DNA of 64,000 nt. Source: Actinostola sp. cb2023. Its lineage: Eukaryota > Cnidaria > Anthozoa > Actiniaria > Actinostolidae. Position numbers and translations under genes: made by a program. Of this stretch, positions 1 through 11,310 are shown piece by piece; the stretch's first letter is position 1, and each line of letters opens with the position of its first letter. Location: assembly GCA_033675265.1 (NCBI GenBank), contig JAUJYZ010001533.1:140990-204989 (forward strand), read 5' to 3'. The notes below the pieces were generated by a model. It was given only the letters and a program-made list of their open reading frames with translations, had not been told where the DNA came from and ran no database searches.

Positions 1-6
1 TGTCTG

Positions 7-149
7 TCAAACTTCATCGTCCTCTGTGTCTTCTTCTCTGTGTTCCAAGTAATCGTGTTGAACTTTGCCGTTGAATCTATCTTTGACGGCATCCTTTATG
101 CTGCTTAGTGAGACACTGCGTGATCGTTCTTTGCCTGCTTTCTCACTTC
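7..149 (-). CDS. Gene A terminal coding exon: basic/acidic cytoplasmic tail of TNFR-Ig-death-domain receptor
   Basis: Last coding exon of receptor gene A. On the minus strand a pyrimidine-containing acceptor ending TCTGCAG (AG at 151-150) is followed by two bases that complete a phase-1 codon and then 46 sense codons to a TGA at 9-7. The peptide has a serine-rich basic stretch (KERSRSVSLSS), an amphipathic segment (IKDAVKDRF) and a strongly acidic end, EDTEDDEV. The phase matches the donor of the exon at 735-424 exactly. RSRSVS fits a basophilic kinase site, and the terminal D-E-V fits a class III PDZ ligand; both are motif-level inferences. No family is recognised. The 3' UTR lies outside the window. 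Confidence 0.72.
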
Positions 150-423
150 CTGCAGATAATCATCGGTGGAATTCAATCACTGGCATACTGACACGTATAC
201 CCAGTGTTAGTTGGGTGTCTAAAATTGTTTCTCAAAAACATGTTCAAACACCAACCAATATCGTGGTGCTGGTGAAACTGTTTGCATACAAACACGAGCA
301 TGTGTAGTTGGCCGGGGAACAGGGGAAAAGGAATAAGGAGAAAGAAGCCATCCCTTTCCTCTTCTGACTACAACTACGAGCTTCACCTTGTTTTTAAATA
401 ACCTTTTAGAGGGTACAACTAAC
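150..423 (-). other. Gene A last intron
   Basis: Short intron between the two tail exons, donor GTTAGT at its upstream end and TCTGCAG at its downstream end. Nothing else is recognised in it. Confidence 0.6.
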
Positions 424-735
424 CTGTGCTCTTCTGAGAGTCTTTGCTCGCTTGTCGACAAAAAGATATCCTCTTCTTTTTCGAAGCTTTTCCCTCATTT
501 CCTTGATCGTTAGTATTATCATTGTCATGTTTAGAATGAAATATTATACTAATTGGTAGCTCATCAAGGGACCCCTCCCTACTTGAGTCACAATAGCTGG
601 GATTGACGAGTTGTCCTCTCATGAAATGGTCACTAGGTTTCTCACTTTTATGTACAGAAACAGCAGCTGAAGATTTGAGATCTGGAAGGGCCACTTGAAG
701 GTAGTCCTCAAATTCAAATCCACTGTCACGTGATT
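424..735 (-). CDS. Gene A cytoplasmic tail exon (312 nt, phase 1-1)
   Basis: Minus-strand exon of exactly 104 codons. The acceptor is TTTCTAG (AG at 737-736) and the donor is CACAG followed by GTTAGT. It is open throughout, and its first split codon is completed by the G that ends the death-domain exon (2747). The peptide starts SRDSGFEFEDYLQVALPDL and continues hydrophilic, with a serine/aspartate-rich middle and a basic run (KASKKKRISF) near the end. I see no named domain. It probably forms the flexible C-terminal tail behind the death domain and could hold adaptor-docking or phosphorylation sites. The phase agreement on both sides is the main support. Confidence 0.72.
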
Positions 736-1825
736 CTAGAAATAATTTAATAAAGATAATCAAATTCTAATCATATATGAAAATATTGACGCAGGCATAC
801 ATGTACAAATTCAATAGAAAAGTGATTAATATGAGAAGGTTAACCATGTTTTTATTCTGGTGAATATTTTGGTCATCATCCGATGATGATGCAGTCGATG
901 GTCATTGGATATATTAATTAGTATGTACTATAATGATGTTTTATGTGATGTACACTGTAAGCCATCGTTGGCATTGTTATCAGCTACATTGTACATGTAT
1001 AAAATGTATTACTAGGCTACCTAACAGCAGTGAATGCTGACGGTGAATGCAATGTTAGTAGTTGTGGATAAGAGTTGGTGCCGGAGAGCTTAGACTACTG
1101 TAGTTATGAAATGTTTTGTTTTATGCCAAGTGACAAGTATGCAAATTATTAGGCGAGTCTACCTTTCTTTGTTTTGAATAGTATTTGTCTATTTGAAAAT
1201 CTGGATAGCTTATGAATAACTAATGTATTACTTATAATTGAGATGTCAATGCGAATATTCACACTTGAAACTGACACACGGTCAGCCGGCACTAATCAGC
1301 TCAATTATACGGTGATCTTCTGAACTACACAATTCCCACGAAAAGCACAAGATACGGTATCTGATGTGCTTACGAGTCAGGATATACCGGCTAAAGAAAC
1401 ATACACATGTACAAATTAATTAGGGACACAGATTTTGGGCACGACATTTACCGATCAGAAACGCGAAAGCTTGAAAACAACTCGCTTCAGGCTATAGCGT
1501 ATGTAGGAGTTGGCGCGAAAAGCATGATGGTTCTTGAGAATTGCATGATGGTTCTTGGAAACTGCATGCCGGGTAAAAATCGAGATTTTTTCTGCCTATG
1601 TGAATGAATTAGAATTGCTTCCTTGCTCGCTCGCTTCAGGCTCGCTCGCTGCGTCAGCAATAAGGATGGTTGGCATAGTAACAAATGTTTATAATATAAT
1701 AAATAATAATAAATATTTTTAGAGACCTCACTTATGTAAAAGGTCCTCTAGAACATTTTAATTGAATATACATTGTAATAGACAGTGAACATTTCTATTA
1801 TGTGGCACCCTCATATACTGTAACT
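736..1825. other. Gene A intron 3, downstream part; no gene seen
   Basis: AT-rich intronic sequence between the death-domain and tail exons of gene A. Short open frames here look random. No RNA gene or domain is recognised. Confidence 0.45.
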
Positions 1826-2037
1826 GAATAAACAATGTATTTAGTAATAAAGGTGATGAATCCAAATGGAGCCAGTTCTTAGTGTCGACAACGACATCAT
1901 CAGAGACTGATTCTGAATAAGTATTTACATAGTGTATAAGTTGAGGGCGATAGCTTAGACAAAAATTAATCCATCACAACAGTAGCTCCTGGCTACTGGA
2001 TTCATCACCTTTATTGCTAAATACATGACTGTTTATT
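1826..2037. mobile_element. Small inverted-repeat element (MITE-like)
   Basis: The ends are inverted copies of each other: the left arm contains AATAAAGGTGATGAATCCA and the right arm its reverse complement, and the similarity extends outward through ATGTATTTAG. It is about 210 bp with no coding capacity and lies in gene A intron 3. Confidence 0.6.
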
Positions 2038-2062
2038 TAAAAAATATGAATATAAAATAATT

Positions 2063-2631
2063 AAAGGGGGACTAGTACGTAAATCGTTCAAAGTTTGATT
2101 TAGCTGAAACTTCACTGAAATATTCTCAAAGACCCATACAATCACTGGTTAATGTTTTTCTCAAAAATTCCAATGGGAAGTAATGCATTTTTATGAATCT
2201 TTAGAGGTGCCAGTGACGTCACTGACTCAACCCAAACAATCATCACGGCTTCGCTCCATACATTTCTTCATGTTTAATGTCTTGAATTATTTTATTTATA
2301 TGAAGCTAAACATTTGTGTGAAGGAGTTTTCTTGCCTTATATGTGCTTAGGATTGATTGTTTGACTACAGTAGTTTTCTTCAGTGCAGAGCTGTTATCTG
2401 AACAAACCGTTCAGATATTTTGATCACAAAATGCAAAGAAATGTATGGAGCTGAGTTTAGGTTGAGTCAGTGACGTCACTGGCACCTCTAAAGATTCATA
2501 AAAAATGTATTACTTTCCATTGGAATTTTTGAGAAAAAAATTAACCAGTGATTGTATGGGTCCTTGAGATTATTTCAGTGAAGTTTCAGCTAAATCAAAT
2601 TTTGAACGATTTACGTACTAGTCCCCCTTTA
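2063..2631. mobile_element. Foldback MITE with arms of about 190 bp
   Basis: Left arm starts TTAAAGGGGGACTAGTACG and the right arm ends with the inverse. The arms stay similar as far as the motif GCCAGTGACGTCACTG on both sides (about 2210 and 2470), leaving a loop of roughly 250 bp. There is no open frame. It lies in gene A intron 3. Confidence 0.75.
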
Positions 2632-2746
2632 ATAATTATATAAATTGTAAACATAAATTAAACAAGGCACTTCTTGCTGGAACCAACTACATGCTGTAAA
2701 TACTAACAATAAGGAATAAACATGTAGACTTGATCATTTTCCTTAC

Positions 2747-3070
2747 CATTCAGAGGTGCATTTGGGATATTTTGCGCCTTTTCTTCCACTGTCAAGTCAC
2801 TGATAAGAGCCTTAACTATCTGAAATTGCTTGATGGTTTTCAGAAATTCACAGAAATCAAAGACAGTTAAATCAGGATTCGTTGCATGTAAATGTGCAAT
2901 AACTTGTTCTACTTTGCTGCTATCATCCTCAAATGACTTTAGAGTGTCTGCGTCCATGCCGTAATGCCGACCAACATTTTGCCAATTACCAACACCTGGT
3001 ATGTTAGGTTTTAATAACGTTGCAAGCTTTGTTTCCATGTCATAGCCTATCTCATTAAAACATTTCAACC
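2747..3070 (-). CDS. Gene A death-domain exon
   Basis: Minus-strand exon of 324 nt, phase 1 on both sides; acceptor TGTTTTTGTTTTAG, donor AATG followed by GTAAGG. It encodes one complete death-domain-like bundle: YDMETKLATLL (helix 1), GNWQNVGRHYGMDADTLKSF (helices 2-3, with the family's conserved W and the hydrophobic residues around yGM), VEQVIAHLHATN (helix 4) and LTVFDFCEFLKTIKQFQIVK (helices 5-6). Death domains make homotypic contacts with cytosolic adaptors to signal apoptosis or NF-kB. The preceding exon ends A, giving an in-frame R codon across the junction. The matching exons are 26171-26588 (gene B) and 42338-42718 (gene C). Confidence 0.85.
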
Positions 3071-5199
3071 CTAAAACAAAAACATGTTACATATTAATGA
3101 GGAGTATATTCAAGAGAAAGTACTTTCTTTTATAATTACAAGGAGAACTCAGGCTTGTGAAGGTTCATGGGTGGCTGGGGAGGTTTAATTAGGGGTGTGG
3201 AATGGTAACTTTGTGACACCATGAGCTACTGATGTAGATGGCCAATTAGAGCCTAATATGTTACACTATTAGCTATAATAACAAACACACTAATGATTTG
3301 AAATTCCAGGACTAGTTTCTATACACGTACATGTACTGTACATTGTATGTATGTATTCTCACTAAAAATCAAGTGTGTATTGAATTCATGGATAAATTAT
3401 TCCGTTTTACATTATTTTAACTACCGGTATTTACTATTTCATGGACAACTTTTCTGAAAACAGGTCTACAGTGTAATATGTAAATTTTAAAAATGTATTT
3501 GTTTATCACTCTCTGGCCTACTTTAGTCAATGTATGAATGTTATTTTGTACATGTGCACATTGTACATCAGTATTCAAAGACAGCAAGTGTGTTTTTCGT
3601 AGGGACACTGTCTTACATATACAGAATCTTACTCATGATTTATTCATTTTATCAATTTTTATTATTTTACTTTTTATTATATTTTAATTTATTTTTTCTC
3701 ACTCAGTTGTGAAACCCACTGAGATCGTCTTTAAATAAGAACGTTATTATTATCAAACTAGTTACCAGAATTAAATTTACTCGTAATTGTCACAAGTCTT
3801 CACGCCAACCTAAAGAATACATTAGTTAACATTCCAAACACTATTGAAACACTATGAAAAACTAGAATATACAATTACCTATAAAAACAACCAATTATTA
3901 TTTCACCTGGCAAAATTTGAAAAACTGAGAATTGCACTCGATAGCACTGTTTGATAATAATATATTACCGGTAGTTAATAACCGCATATATGTTTTGTAC
4001 ATTGTAGATCTTGTAGTTAATGATAAAAATGCCTTGGATATTTATATATTGCATTGTTAGTGTTAAGTAACGACTCGTATTACAACTGGTGCACCAAAGC
4101 GATAACAGCGGGTGCCAGCATTCGCGGCAAAATACAAATACTCGAATGTGATTGGCTGAGAGGCTATCTTCTTCCGATATTTCATGGTTTGCCGTAGATT
4201 CCAACAATGAGCGAACCATATTTGGTAGTACTTAGCATAATTCGCTATTACCCGAAGTTATACGGATTTTCATCGTGAGGAAGCTTGTGATACGAAGATA
4301 AATGACTCCAAGTTGTTGAAATGTGAGACTCTTCAGAATGTTTATATCCAGCAAATACATTATTATTTACCCATGTTTCTTTGTAGTTACGTAACAATTA
4401 GGTTTATTTAAGTTTCCATGGCATATTGTGTTGCTGTATGTTCGTGTTCTAAATATTTGGAGTGGGGATTCCGCGAAACTGCGTTCGACTCGAAAGGTCA
4501 CGTCGAAAGAAAGGTCATTTGTGGAAGGATTCCAAATGCTGAGGTGTGAAGTACCAAACGGACCAATACAATTGGAGACTAGCTGAATAGATGTCATGGT
4601 TAGCGGAAATACAACACAGACCATGCAGTTGCTTATGATCAAAGAAATCTTTAATTTCTTCAAATTTCTTATATTTAATTCAAGTGAATTGTGTACATAT
4701 CAAAACTAACCGGTTTGATTCGAATTAGTAGCATTTTCGGTCATTTAGGCTTATTTTGGCGACTCAATTACAAACATTATCCAATTACAGTGTATGGTAT
4801 GATCATTTTCTTCAGTATACAAACTTGCTCACGATAGAAATCGCTGAAACTTCTACTGTAACAATACAATTGTATGAATATTTGATGCTTTCTTGAAAAG
4901 TTTTATCGTTGGATATTATCTAACACTAGTAATATCTAAAGATATGGGTTTGAATTTGGCGCTACGACACCTTTTTTGAGCTTTGTACCAATCAAGTTCT
5001 TGTATTTAATTAAAAGCAAACAAGGTCTGATTAACGGCTCCAAATCGCTTTCAAGTCCAAATCCGCACCACCTCTTACGCGAGCCGCTACTTAATGTAGT
5101 TCAATAAGTATTGTAAATGTTCATATGTACAGTTTATTATATTGAATAAAAAAGAAAAGAAAAAAGAAAAAAAAAGGGTTGGACTTAGAAACTATATTT
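3071..5199. other. Gene A intron 2, downstream part; no gene seen
   Basis: AT-rich intronic DNA. Short frames on both strands have no recognisable similarity and no splice context. Only low-complexity A-rich runs near 5140-5180 stand out. Confidence 0.45.
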
Positions 5200-6500
5200 A
5201 TAAGAAAAATCAAACACAAGGATTAAATTACGACGTTTCAGCATCGTCCGATGTCATTATCAAGTGAGTTTAATTTTGAATTGCAAATAGAATATAAGGC
5301 AGTTCATGGTTGATTGAATTGTTAACAGTTGAATGAGTAATAAAAGTAAATAATGAATTAAGTACCAGTAAATAGTTTAGCCCAGAGTCCGACTGAACGT
5401 TCAATGTGGGCGATTTTTGTTTTACAGTGCTGTCTGTAGTGTCGGGATCCCTGTGTAGGAACATTATGGATTGCGAGGACAGACCGCATGGAGTAGAGAA
5501 GTGTACGAGTGTTTCAGAGCGAGGAATAAAGCTTAAATGCGTTGAAAACCTGTTGTTTGTGACTTGGAACTCTACAATTGGCGACAAGGATTTAAAGAAA
5601 GACATGCAAGCTGAACTAAGGAAATTCCTCATGGCTTACAGAACCACCCAGCATAGCAGTACAGGTAGCAGCTAAACTACTATTTAACAAAGAAATGAAG
5701 TCCAAACTACCACAGTTAGGAGATAGCCCATCGACCCACATGCACACTGAAGCAAGGGACAAAGATTCCGAGATTCCGAGTTCTCTTTGATGCTTCTCAA
5801 TAGATGAGTAGCTGTGTTCATCAATACGTTGGTGTAAGTGACGTGCTGTAAAACCAACATAATTCGCATCACACGGACCACATTTTGTAATAATGCACAA
5901 CAAGTTGTTGGTTTATGAGCGGTGGCTTTGGCTCTGTCATCTTGATTACATATCCAAGCTTTCGGCTTGTGAACACAGGTTGTAAATCTGTGCCTAGTTT
6001 TCTATTTAACTGATTGAGTTGGCGCCTTACGATATCAGCTGGTTTTTGGTCAATAAATGGTAGGACAATCCTGATACTCTTCTCAGTGTCAATAGAAGCA
6101 TTGCGGTGTTGATCATTTGATGTCCTCGCAAAGTCGCTAATGGTTTTATCGATCAATTCTGCTGGATATTGTAGCTTGCGGAAGATAGTTTTAATGTGCA
6201 TTCTTCGTTGTAAAGCTCCGTAGACGAATACATTAATGTGATATGCTCTAGCTATTCAGCATTGTTTTCAGCAAAGATCTTTTGTAGCGGTTATCTACAT
6301 GACTTTGATAGTCAATCAATCAATAGTGTAGTAATAACAGGCCTTTATTTGTAGACTTCCTGTGCACGCTGCCGTCATTATATGGGTCCCTCGTTTCTCT
6401 AATATATGACATTCCAAGAAAAGGCAATTTTCCATTTACAGCTAACTTCATGGTGAATTGTATTGAAGGATGACAGGCATTGAGTGTGGTCAAGAAACAT
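5200..6500 (-). mobile_element. Penelope-like retroelement, degraded 3' part (RT end plus GIY-YIG endonuclease)
   Basis: Minus-strand reading, with frameshifts, gives the end of a Penelope-like reverse transcriptase: LNACHPSIQFTM and GKLPFLGMSYIRETRD, then STNKGLLLHY (6490-6310), then a linker with VLPFIDQKPADIVRRQL (6200-6050). A GIY-YIG endonuclease start follows, CDANYVGFTARHLHQRIDEH (about 5895-5815), and near 5400 the C-terminal motif SPTLNVQSDS. A hairpin followed by GAAACGTC lies at 5262-5226. The copy is broken by stops, frameshifts and an inserted Gypsy fragment, and is not functional. It sits in gene A intron 2. Confidence 0.72.
5575..5790 (+). mobile_element. Ty3/Gypsy integrase remnant inside the Penelope-like copy
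   Basis: Plus-strand translation gives LKKDMQAELRKFLMAYRTTQ followed by HSSTG, the typical end of a Gypsy integrase core. After a frameshift it gives AAKLLFNKEMKSKLPQL and EARDKDSEI, the usual downstream residues. It interrupts the antisense Penelope-like sequence and is a short dead fragment. Confidence 0.6.
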
Positions 6501-7103
6501 TATTATTGTTAAACATTATTATTGTTATTATTATGTACATGTATGTACATGATGTTTTTTATCACAAATTGATTTTACAGGCGCTTTAAAATATCTACCC
6601 TTTCTGCTTGGACATAATGCTTCCCATTTCAGACCATGGGTCATTGCCCAGAGTATTATTTATTTCTCAGTAATGCCTGAGAAGAGACAATTAACTATGA
6701 CACATGGGTCTGCATTGGGAAAACATTATAATGTACATGTACATACAGTGTATACAATGTACATCCAAGCTAAAAATGGTCTACTGTAGTGCAGTGCTTA
6801 CATGTACACACCTGTACAAGTACAACTGTATACATGTATTTAATACCTGGTACTGAATTAGAGCATTGACATATTTGTATATATAATATATTAAGTAGAA
6901 GTTATATGGTCAGGTCTTCGTGTAGCTGCACAAAAGTCCTGGCTTAATTGTTCTATTGTCGTTCTATGTATTGTTTTCTACATAAAAACAATAGCCAGGA
7001 CAATTTGAGCAGCTACATGGACATTGTACACGAAGACCTTGCCCATTATACCCCCTGTATAATTATAGTTTGAAACAAGATTACATGTAACTTTAAAACT
7101 CAC
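6501..7103. other. Gene A intron 2, upstream part
   Basis: Intronic DNA between the Penelope remnant and the donor at 7103. Rich in TACATGTACA-type palindromes; no gene is seen. Confidence 0.45.
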
Positions 7104-8118
7104 TCTTTCCTTGTCCAGGTTGAATGTGTATAACCATCTCATCACTGTGTTTATCTGTTTGATGTGTTTGGCAATGCATATGACATTGGAATTTGCCTGA
7201 GTCACCAACTTTCATGGCATTCCTTTTTAGCTCCCTTTGCTCACAGTCATTTAATGGCAATCCGTCCTTTGTCCAGTCAAATGTAGAATGTTTTGAACAG
7301 TCATTGTCAACAAGCTGATTTTCATTTTCACATGTATTAAGTGAGAGTGTCAAATTATCTCCTTCCAGTAATCGTTTAGTGTGAGTATCTGGTTCATTAT
7401 AACCTGCTATTTTCAAACAAAAGTTTATTTTTTCAATACCACAAGTAGTAAGAGGTTGTATAGCTGCTCCATTCTCCACGTCTCTTTTCTGTAGATTGTT
7501 GGCTTGGGGTCTTTCCTCTCTTCTCTTCTTGTAACAGTATACCAAAACGATAATAAATATTATTGCAGCAAGACTTCCTGATAGAGAGAACCCCACAGTC
7601 ATGCCAACACTATGTTTGCTCGTGGAAGCAGTGTTGTTTGTTGTGGTAACTAAGGTGCTATAAATTGTTGATGTTATTATTGTTGGTGTACATCGCTGTG
7701 CATTATGTATTGAGCACTGTTTTGTTAATGTTTTACATGCTTCGATCCGTATATCATTATCATCATCACAGCAATATGAGCAAGGTTCACAACCATGTGT
7801 TGTATTCTCATAGTAATATCTAAGTTCACATGTATTTGAACATATAGTGTTAGATTCAGGAGTGCATTTCTTGGTTATTATTTCATGGGAATTAGAACAC
7901 CGATGACAAGCTTTGCAAGAACTTGGACCATGCTCATCAGAATATGTTATTCCTGGTTTACATCGGAGACATTCAATTTGTGGAGGATGATCCAAAGTAC
8001 TGCCACATGGTGGATGAAGACCAGAACCATAAACACATTCATTACACTGCAAGCATGGTGTAGATCCATTAACAATAATGTACTCATCTTTTTTACAAGG
8101 AAAACTGCTATTGACAAC
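7104..8118 (-). CDS. Gene A main exon: TNFR cysteine-rich repeats, transmembrane helix, Ig-like domain
   Basis: Single minus-strand exon of 1015 nt (phase 0 in, phase 1 out); acceptor TTGTGATTCACAG, donor A followed by GTGAGT. The order is: cysteine-rich repeat 1 (CLQCNECVYGSGLHPPCG), repeat 2 (CLRCKPGITYSDEHGPSSCK, then CTPESNTIC), repeat 3 (CELRYYYENTTHGCEPCSYC, then CSIHNAQRC), a Thr/Ser-rich stalk, a transmembrane helix (AAIIFIIVLVYCY) with a KKRREER stop-transfer, then an Ig-like domain with Cys, FDWTKDG and GDSGKFQCHMHC. The repeats resemble EDAR/TROY-type receptors most. The start codon lies in an upstream signal-peptide exon that I did not find. Open throughout, so probably functional. 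The placement of the Ig-like domain after the membrane is unusual. Confidence 0.85.
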
Positions 8119-8570
8119 CTGTGAATCACAAGAGAGAGAAAACACTGAATGAAAAGAAAAGGCAACATTTGAATGAAATAATTGTTATATATTTTTTAAA
8201 GCATGTACAGTGTAGCCTTGATGATGGGCTCTTACTGTAGCCTGCTGTTACTGTAAAGATTGGTGGTTTTCAATAAAACTTCAGGTTAAGGATACAACAT
8301 TAAAAATCTGACATGAATTATCCAACCTACATGTACAAACCTACATTAGATTTAGAATGAAATATTGTCAATCAACAGTTTAATACATGTACACAATTTA
8401 TTGTCAATAACAATGCTCAATACTGTCATAAAATGTTTGAACATGACTCTTGTAACATGGACAGGAGGGAAGAAAGGATCTTGAAGCGTATAATTAAGGA
8501 AGTTCTGGATCCTTGCAACTTCATGTGCATCCATTCCACAAATCTCACCTTTGACCACTAGTCTATGTCT
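8119..8570. other. Region 5' of gene A main exon; signal exon not found
   Basis: The branch/pyrimidine region of the acceptor at 8119-8120 is visible. A minus-strand frame at 8558-8352 contains GMDAHEV, which loosely recalls the GMDADTL of the gene A death domain, but nothing else aligns well. No convincing signal-peptide exon is present. Confidence 0.35.
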
Positions 8571-8924
8571 ACCTTATTCGTACTTAATTTTGCGAGGCTT
8601 TAAGTTCGCGATTTTCGCGATTTAAAAAAATACGAAATTAAAGCCTCGTGAAAAAAAAGGCTTGCAGACTTTAAACACGCGAAATATAATACCCAGAGAA
8701 AAAAAATACATATCGAAACCATTTAATCAACATGAACAATAAATGTTATTTAATACGAAATTGGTTTTTAAAACGACTTATTCAACAACATAATAACTCT
8801 ACCATTTGCAACTGAGCAACCGTATGGCGTAAACGTTTTGTCTGCTTTAGCTACAAGTTTATCTAGTAGTCTATTTGACTGTCATCTTGATTTTCTTACA
8901 CGCGATATTAAGTACGAATAAGGT
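8571..8924. mobile_element. MITE with ACCTTATTCGTACTTAAT terminal inverted repeats
   Basis: The left end ACCTTATTCGTACTTAAT and the right end ATTAAGTACGAATAAGGT are perfect inverted repeats. The 354-bp body has a second inverted pair around GCGAGGCTTTAA / TTAAAGCCTCG and no coding frame. Confidence 0.75.
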
Positions 8925-8949
8925 ACTAAGCTGTCTTACTGCCAATACA

Positions 8950-9382
8950 GTAGAACCCAATTAATACGGACACCATCGGGACAAGACACAGTGTCTATAT
9001 CCCAGGGGGGTACTCAGGGGTATCAGTGACGGGGAGGTGCGAATGAGGCCAAACATTTTAACCCAAAAAAAGTCCATTACGCAAAAACAAGACCCCAAAA
9101 AAGTCCAACGGCCCAAAATCGTAACCCAATAAACGTTAAAAAGTTTAAAAACTTTTTCTCCGCATAAAATCGAGAACGGTAGGATATCATTATTATTAAC
9201 CCAAAAAAAAGTCATTGACAAAATCTTCATATCAAAAAAAGTCCACCAGAAAAATGAAAACCCCAAAAAAGTCCCAAGCCGCGAATTTCAAACCCAAAAA
9301 AAGCCTTTGCACCTCCCCGTCACTGATCCCCCTGAGTACCCCCCTGGGGTCTATATTAACCGGGTGTCCGTATTAAACAGGT
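8950..9382. mobile_element. MITE with TTAATACGGACACC ends, interrupted by another MITE
   Basis: The left TTAATACGGACACC and right GGGTGTCCGTATTAA arms are inverted. Most of the interior is the younger element at 9001-9348. Confidence 0.6.
9001..9348. mobile_element. hAT-like hairpin MITE with 8-bp target duplication
   Basis: Ends CCCAGGGGGGTACTCAGGGG and its inverse, flanked by the direct repeat GTCTATAT (8993-9000 and 9349-9356). An 8-bp duplication is typical of hAT transposition. The body is rich in CCCAAAAAAAGTCC motifs and has no real gene. Confidence 0.8.
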
Positions 9383-9399
9383 AATTTTGATAGGCACTT

Positions 9400-10218
9400 G
9401 TATATAATAATAATAATAATAACTTTATTGTGCTCATTTGTGATTACATTGAGATATATGCATATCTGTGTATACAGACACACATTATATAGATGTGTAT
9501 AACAATTTAATGTTGGAATTGAGCAGTCAGCTACTCAAAATAGCTAAAAACAGCTAATCGAGTAGAGCAGCTATGGTCAGTCAGTTATATCTATTGCTTT
9601 AATGAAACAAAGTATGTTTAGAAATAGGAGAACAATAATAATAATAATAATGGTACAGAATACGAGCTAGAAATAAACCAAAGTGTGAACGCATGACCCA
9701 ATTACATGTAATAGAAAACATAATAAAAATACAATAAATAGTTCAAACTAATTACTAATCTTAGAAATTATGCTTTCTATTGGGTCACGCTCACACACTT
9801 TGTTTTATTTCTAGCTCGCGCTCTGTACCATTATTTTTGTCACCTTAGTAACCACTGTTGTTGTGTTATTGTATGTAATTTTCGATTGAAGAATTGCATT
9901 GTAACATCATTTCCCTGACGATGGGTCTGGTACCCGAAATCTTGGAATAAATCCGACAAAAAATATTTTCTTGAATTTTAAATGAATCCTACAAAATGTA
10001 CATGTACATGTAGATGCACAAACAATCTTTAAAAAGTTATTATTATTATTATATACCATACAATGTACCTCTGACTCAGTGATATAACATACAGTGTACA
10101 TGTAAACAAAAGTCACTCGAATGAGTGAATAGTGTCTACTGCTAGTTATAAATGTCAAAATATCAAAATATGTCAAAATATGCTATGTGAGAAGAGTTCC
10201 CATAAATTTGTATATATT
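9400..10218. other. Non-coding AT-rich stretch with TAA microsatellites
   Basis: Contains (TAA)n runs near 9405 and 9635. An inverted pair occurs, GAGCTAGAAATAAACCAAAGTG near 9664 and its approximate inverse near 9800. No gene is recognised. Confidence 0.4.
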
Positions 10219-10501
10219 AGCTAATTGCATAATCGTTGTTGGGTTGAAAATCATAAATCATAGAAGCTGAGACTGCAATGATAGTGGGAAATCAGTTCAT
10301 GACCCGCATTACATGCAGGTATATTCAATATTCTCGTAGTTTTGAAGGTACAATGTATATGAGCTATTTAACTAAGATCCTACAAGTCTGGATAAAAAGG
10401 TCGATCATTTGACGGTGTTATTTGAGAGTTTTAATTTCCCAGAATTCCTTTTGGTCATAGCTTTCATGATTTTCAACCCGACAACGATTATGCAATTAGC
10501 T
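10219..10501. mobile_element. MITE with AGCTAATTGCATAATCG inverted ends
   Basis: The left arm AGCTAATTGCATAATCGTTG continues through TTGGGTTGAAAATCAT, and the right arm is its inverse ending GCAATTAGCT. About 283 bp, non-coding. Confidence 0.7.
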
Positions 10502-10823
10502 ATATACAAGTTGTATAGGCGAAACATCTAGGCAAACGCGATCTCTTGTCACGGTGTGAAATGGCCGTAATTCATGGAATTAGTTCCCAGTCTTTTCTCT
10601 TTCATTTAATTCATGTCAGATTTTGTACATATTACTTTATCAATATATATAGTGACATTTCACTAATTTTGACAGACATGAAGTTATGTATCTTCCGGTA
10701 AACTCAATGACATAGTGTCTACAGCTGGTTCTCAGCAGTAGACACAAAAAATCCCAAAATTGTTTCGCAGATTGTCTCTAAACCTTATACTGAAATCAAT
10801 AATGCAGCAAAAGTGCAATAAAC

Positions 10824-11158
10824 AATTCACCGATTGGTCCCTAGAGCTCACGTGGTTACTGTCACCAAAATGTTCGTACATTTTCCGTGAATTGCCGTAC
10901 AAACGCACTAACTTTTGTACAGTTTATCGACTCGATTTAGTTTTTCGATTCTCTAAATATTAGCAAAATTATTTTAACTAACTTAAAGGTTAATAAACGA
11001 GATTTTGCTAATATTTAGAGGATCACACATCTAAATCGAGTCGATAAACTGTACAAAAGTTAGTGCGTTTGTATGGCAATTCACAGACAATGTACGAACA
11101 TTTTGGTGACAGTAACATGAAGTACACCACGTGAGCTCTAGGGGCCAATCGGTGAATT
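10824..11158. repeat. Long hairpin (arms about 145 bp)
   Basis: The arm from AATTCACCGATTGG (10824) through GTTTATCGACTCGATTTAG to about 10968 is repeated inverted from about 11004 to CCAATCGGTGAATT (11158). Likely a foldback MITE; there is no coding frame. Confidence 0.7.
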
Positions 11159-11310
11159 ACAAATGTATTGGATGAGGTTTTGATGATATCCGGAAGTTAT
11201 CATTTATGCAATGTAGAGGTAAGTGTTAGACATTGATAATTCGGATCTATCATCAAAACCGAATTCAATAATTGTTTTATTATACATTGTCTACAAGTCA
11301 CGTACATGTA

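Noticed and set aside
8352..8558. Possible decayed death domain (GMDAHEV)
   Set aside because: Only a seven-residue resemblance to gene A; the rest does not align and lacks the helix 5-6 pattern and splice sites.
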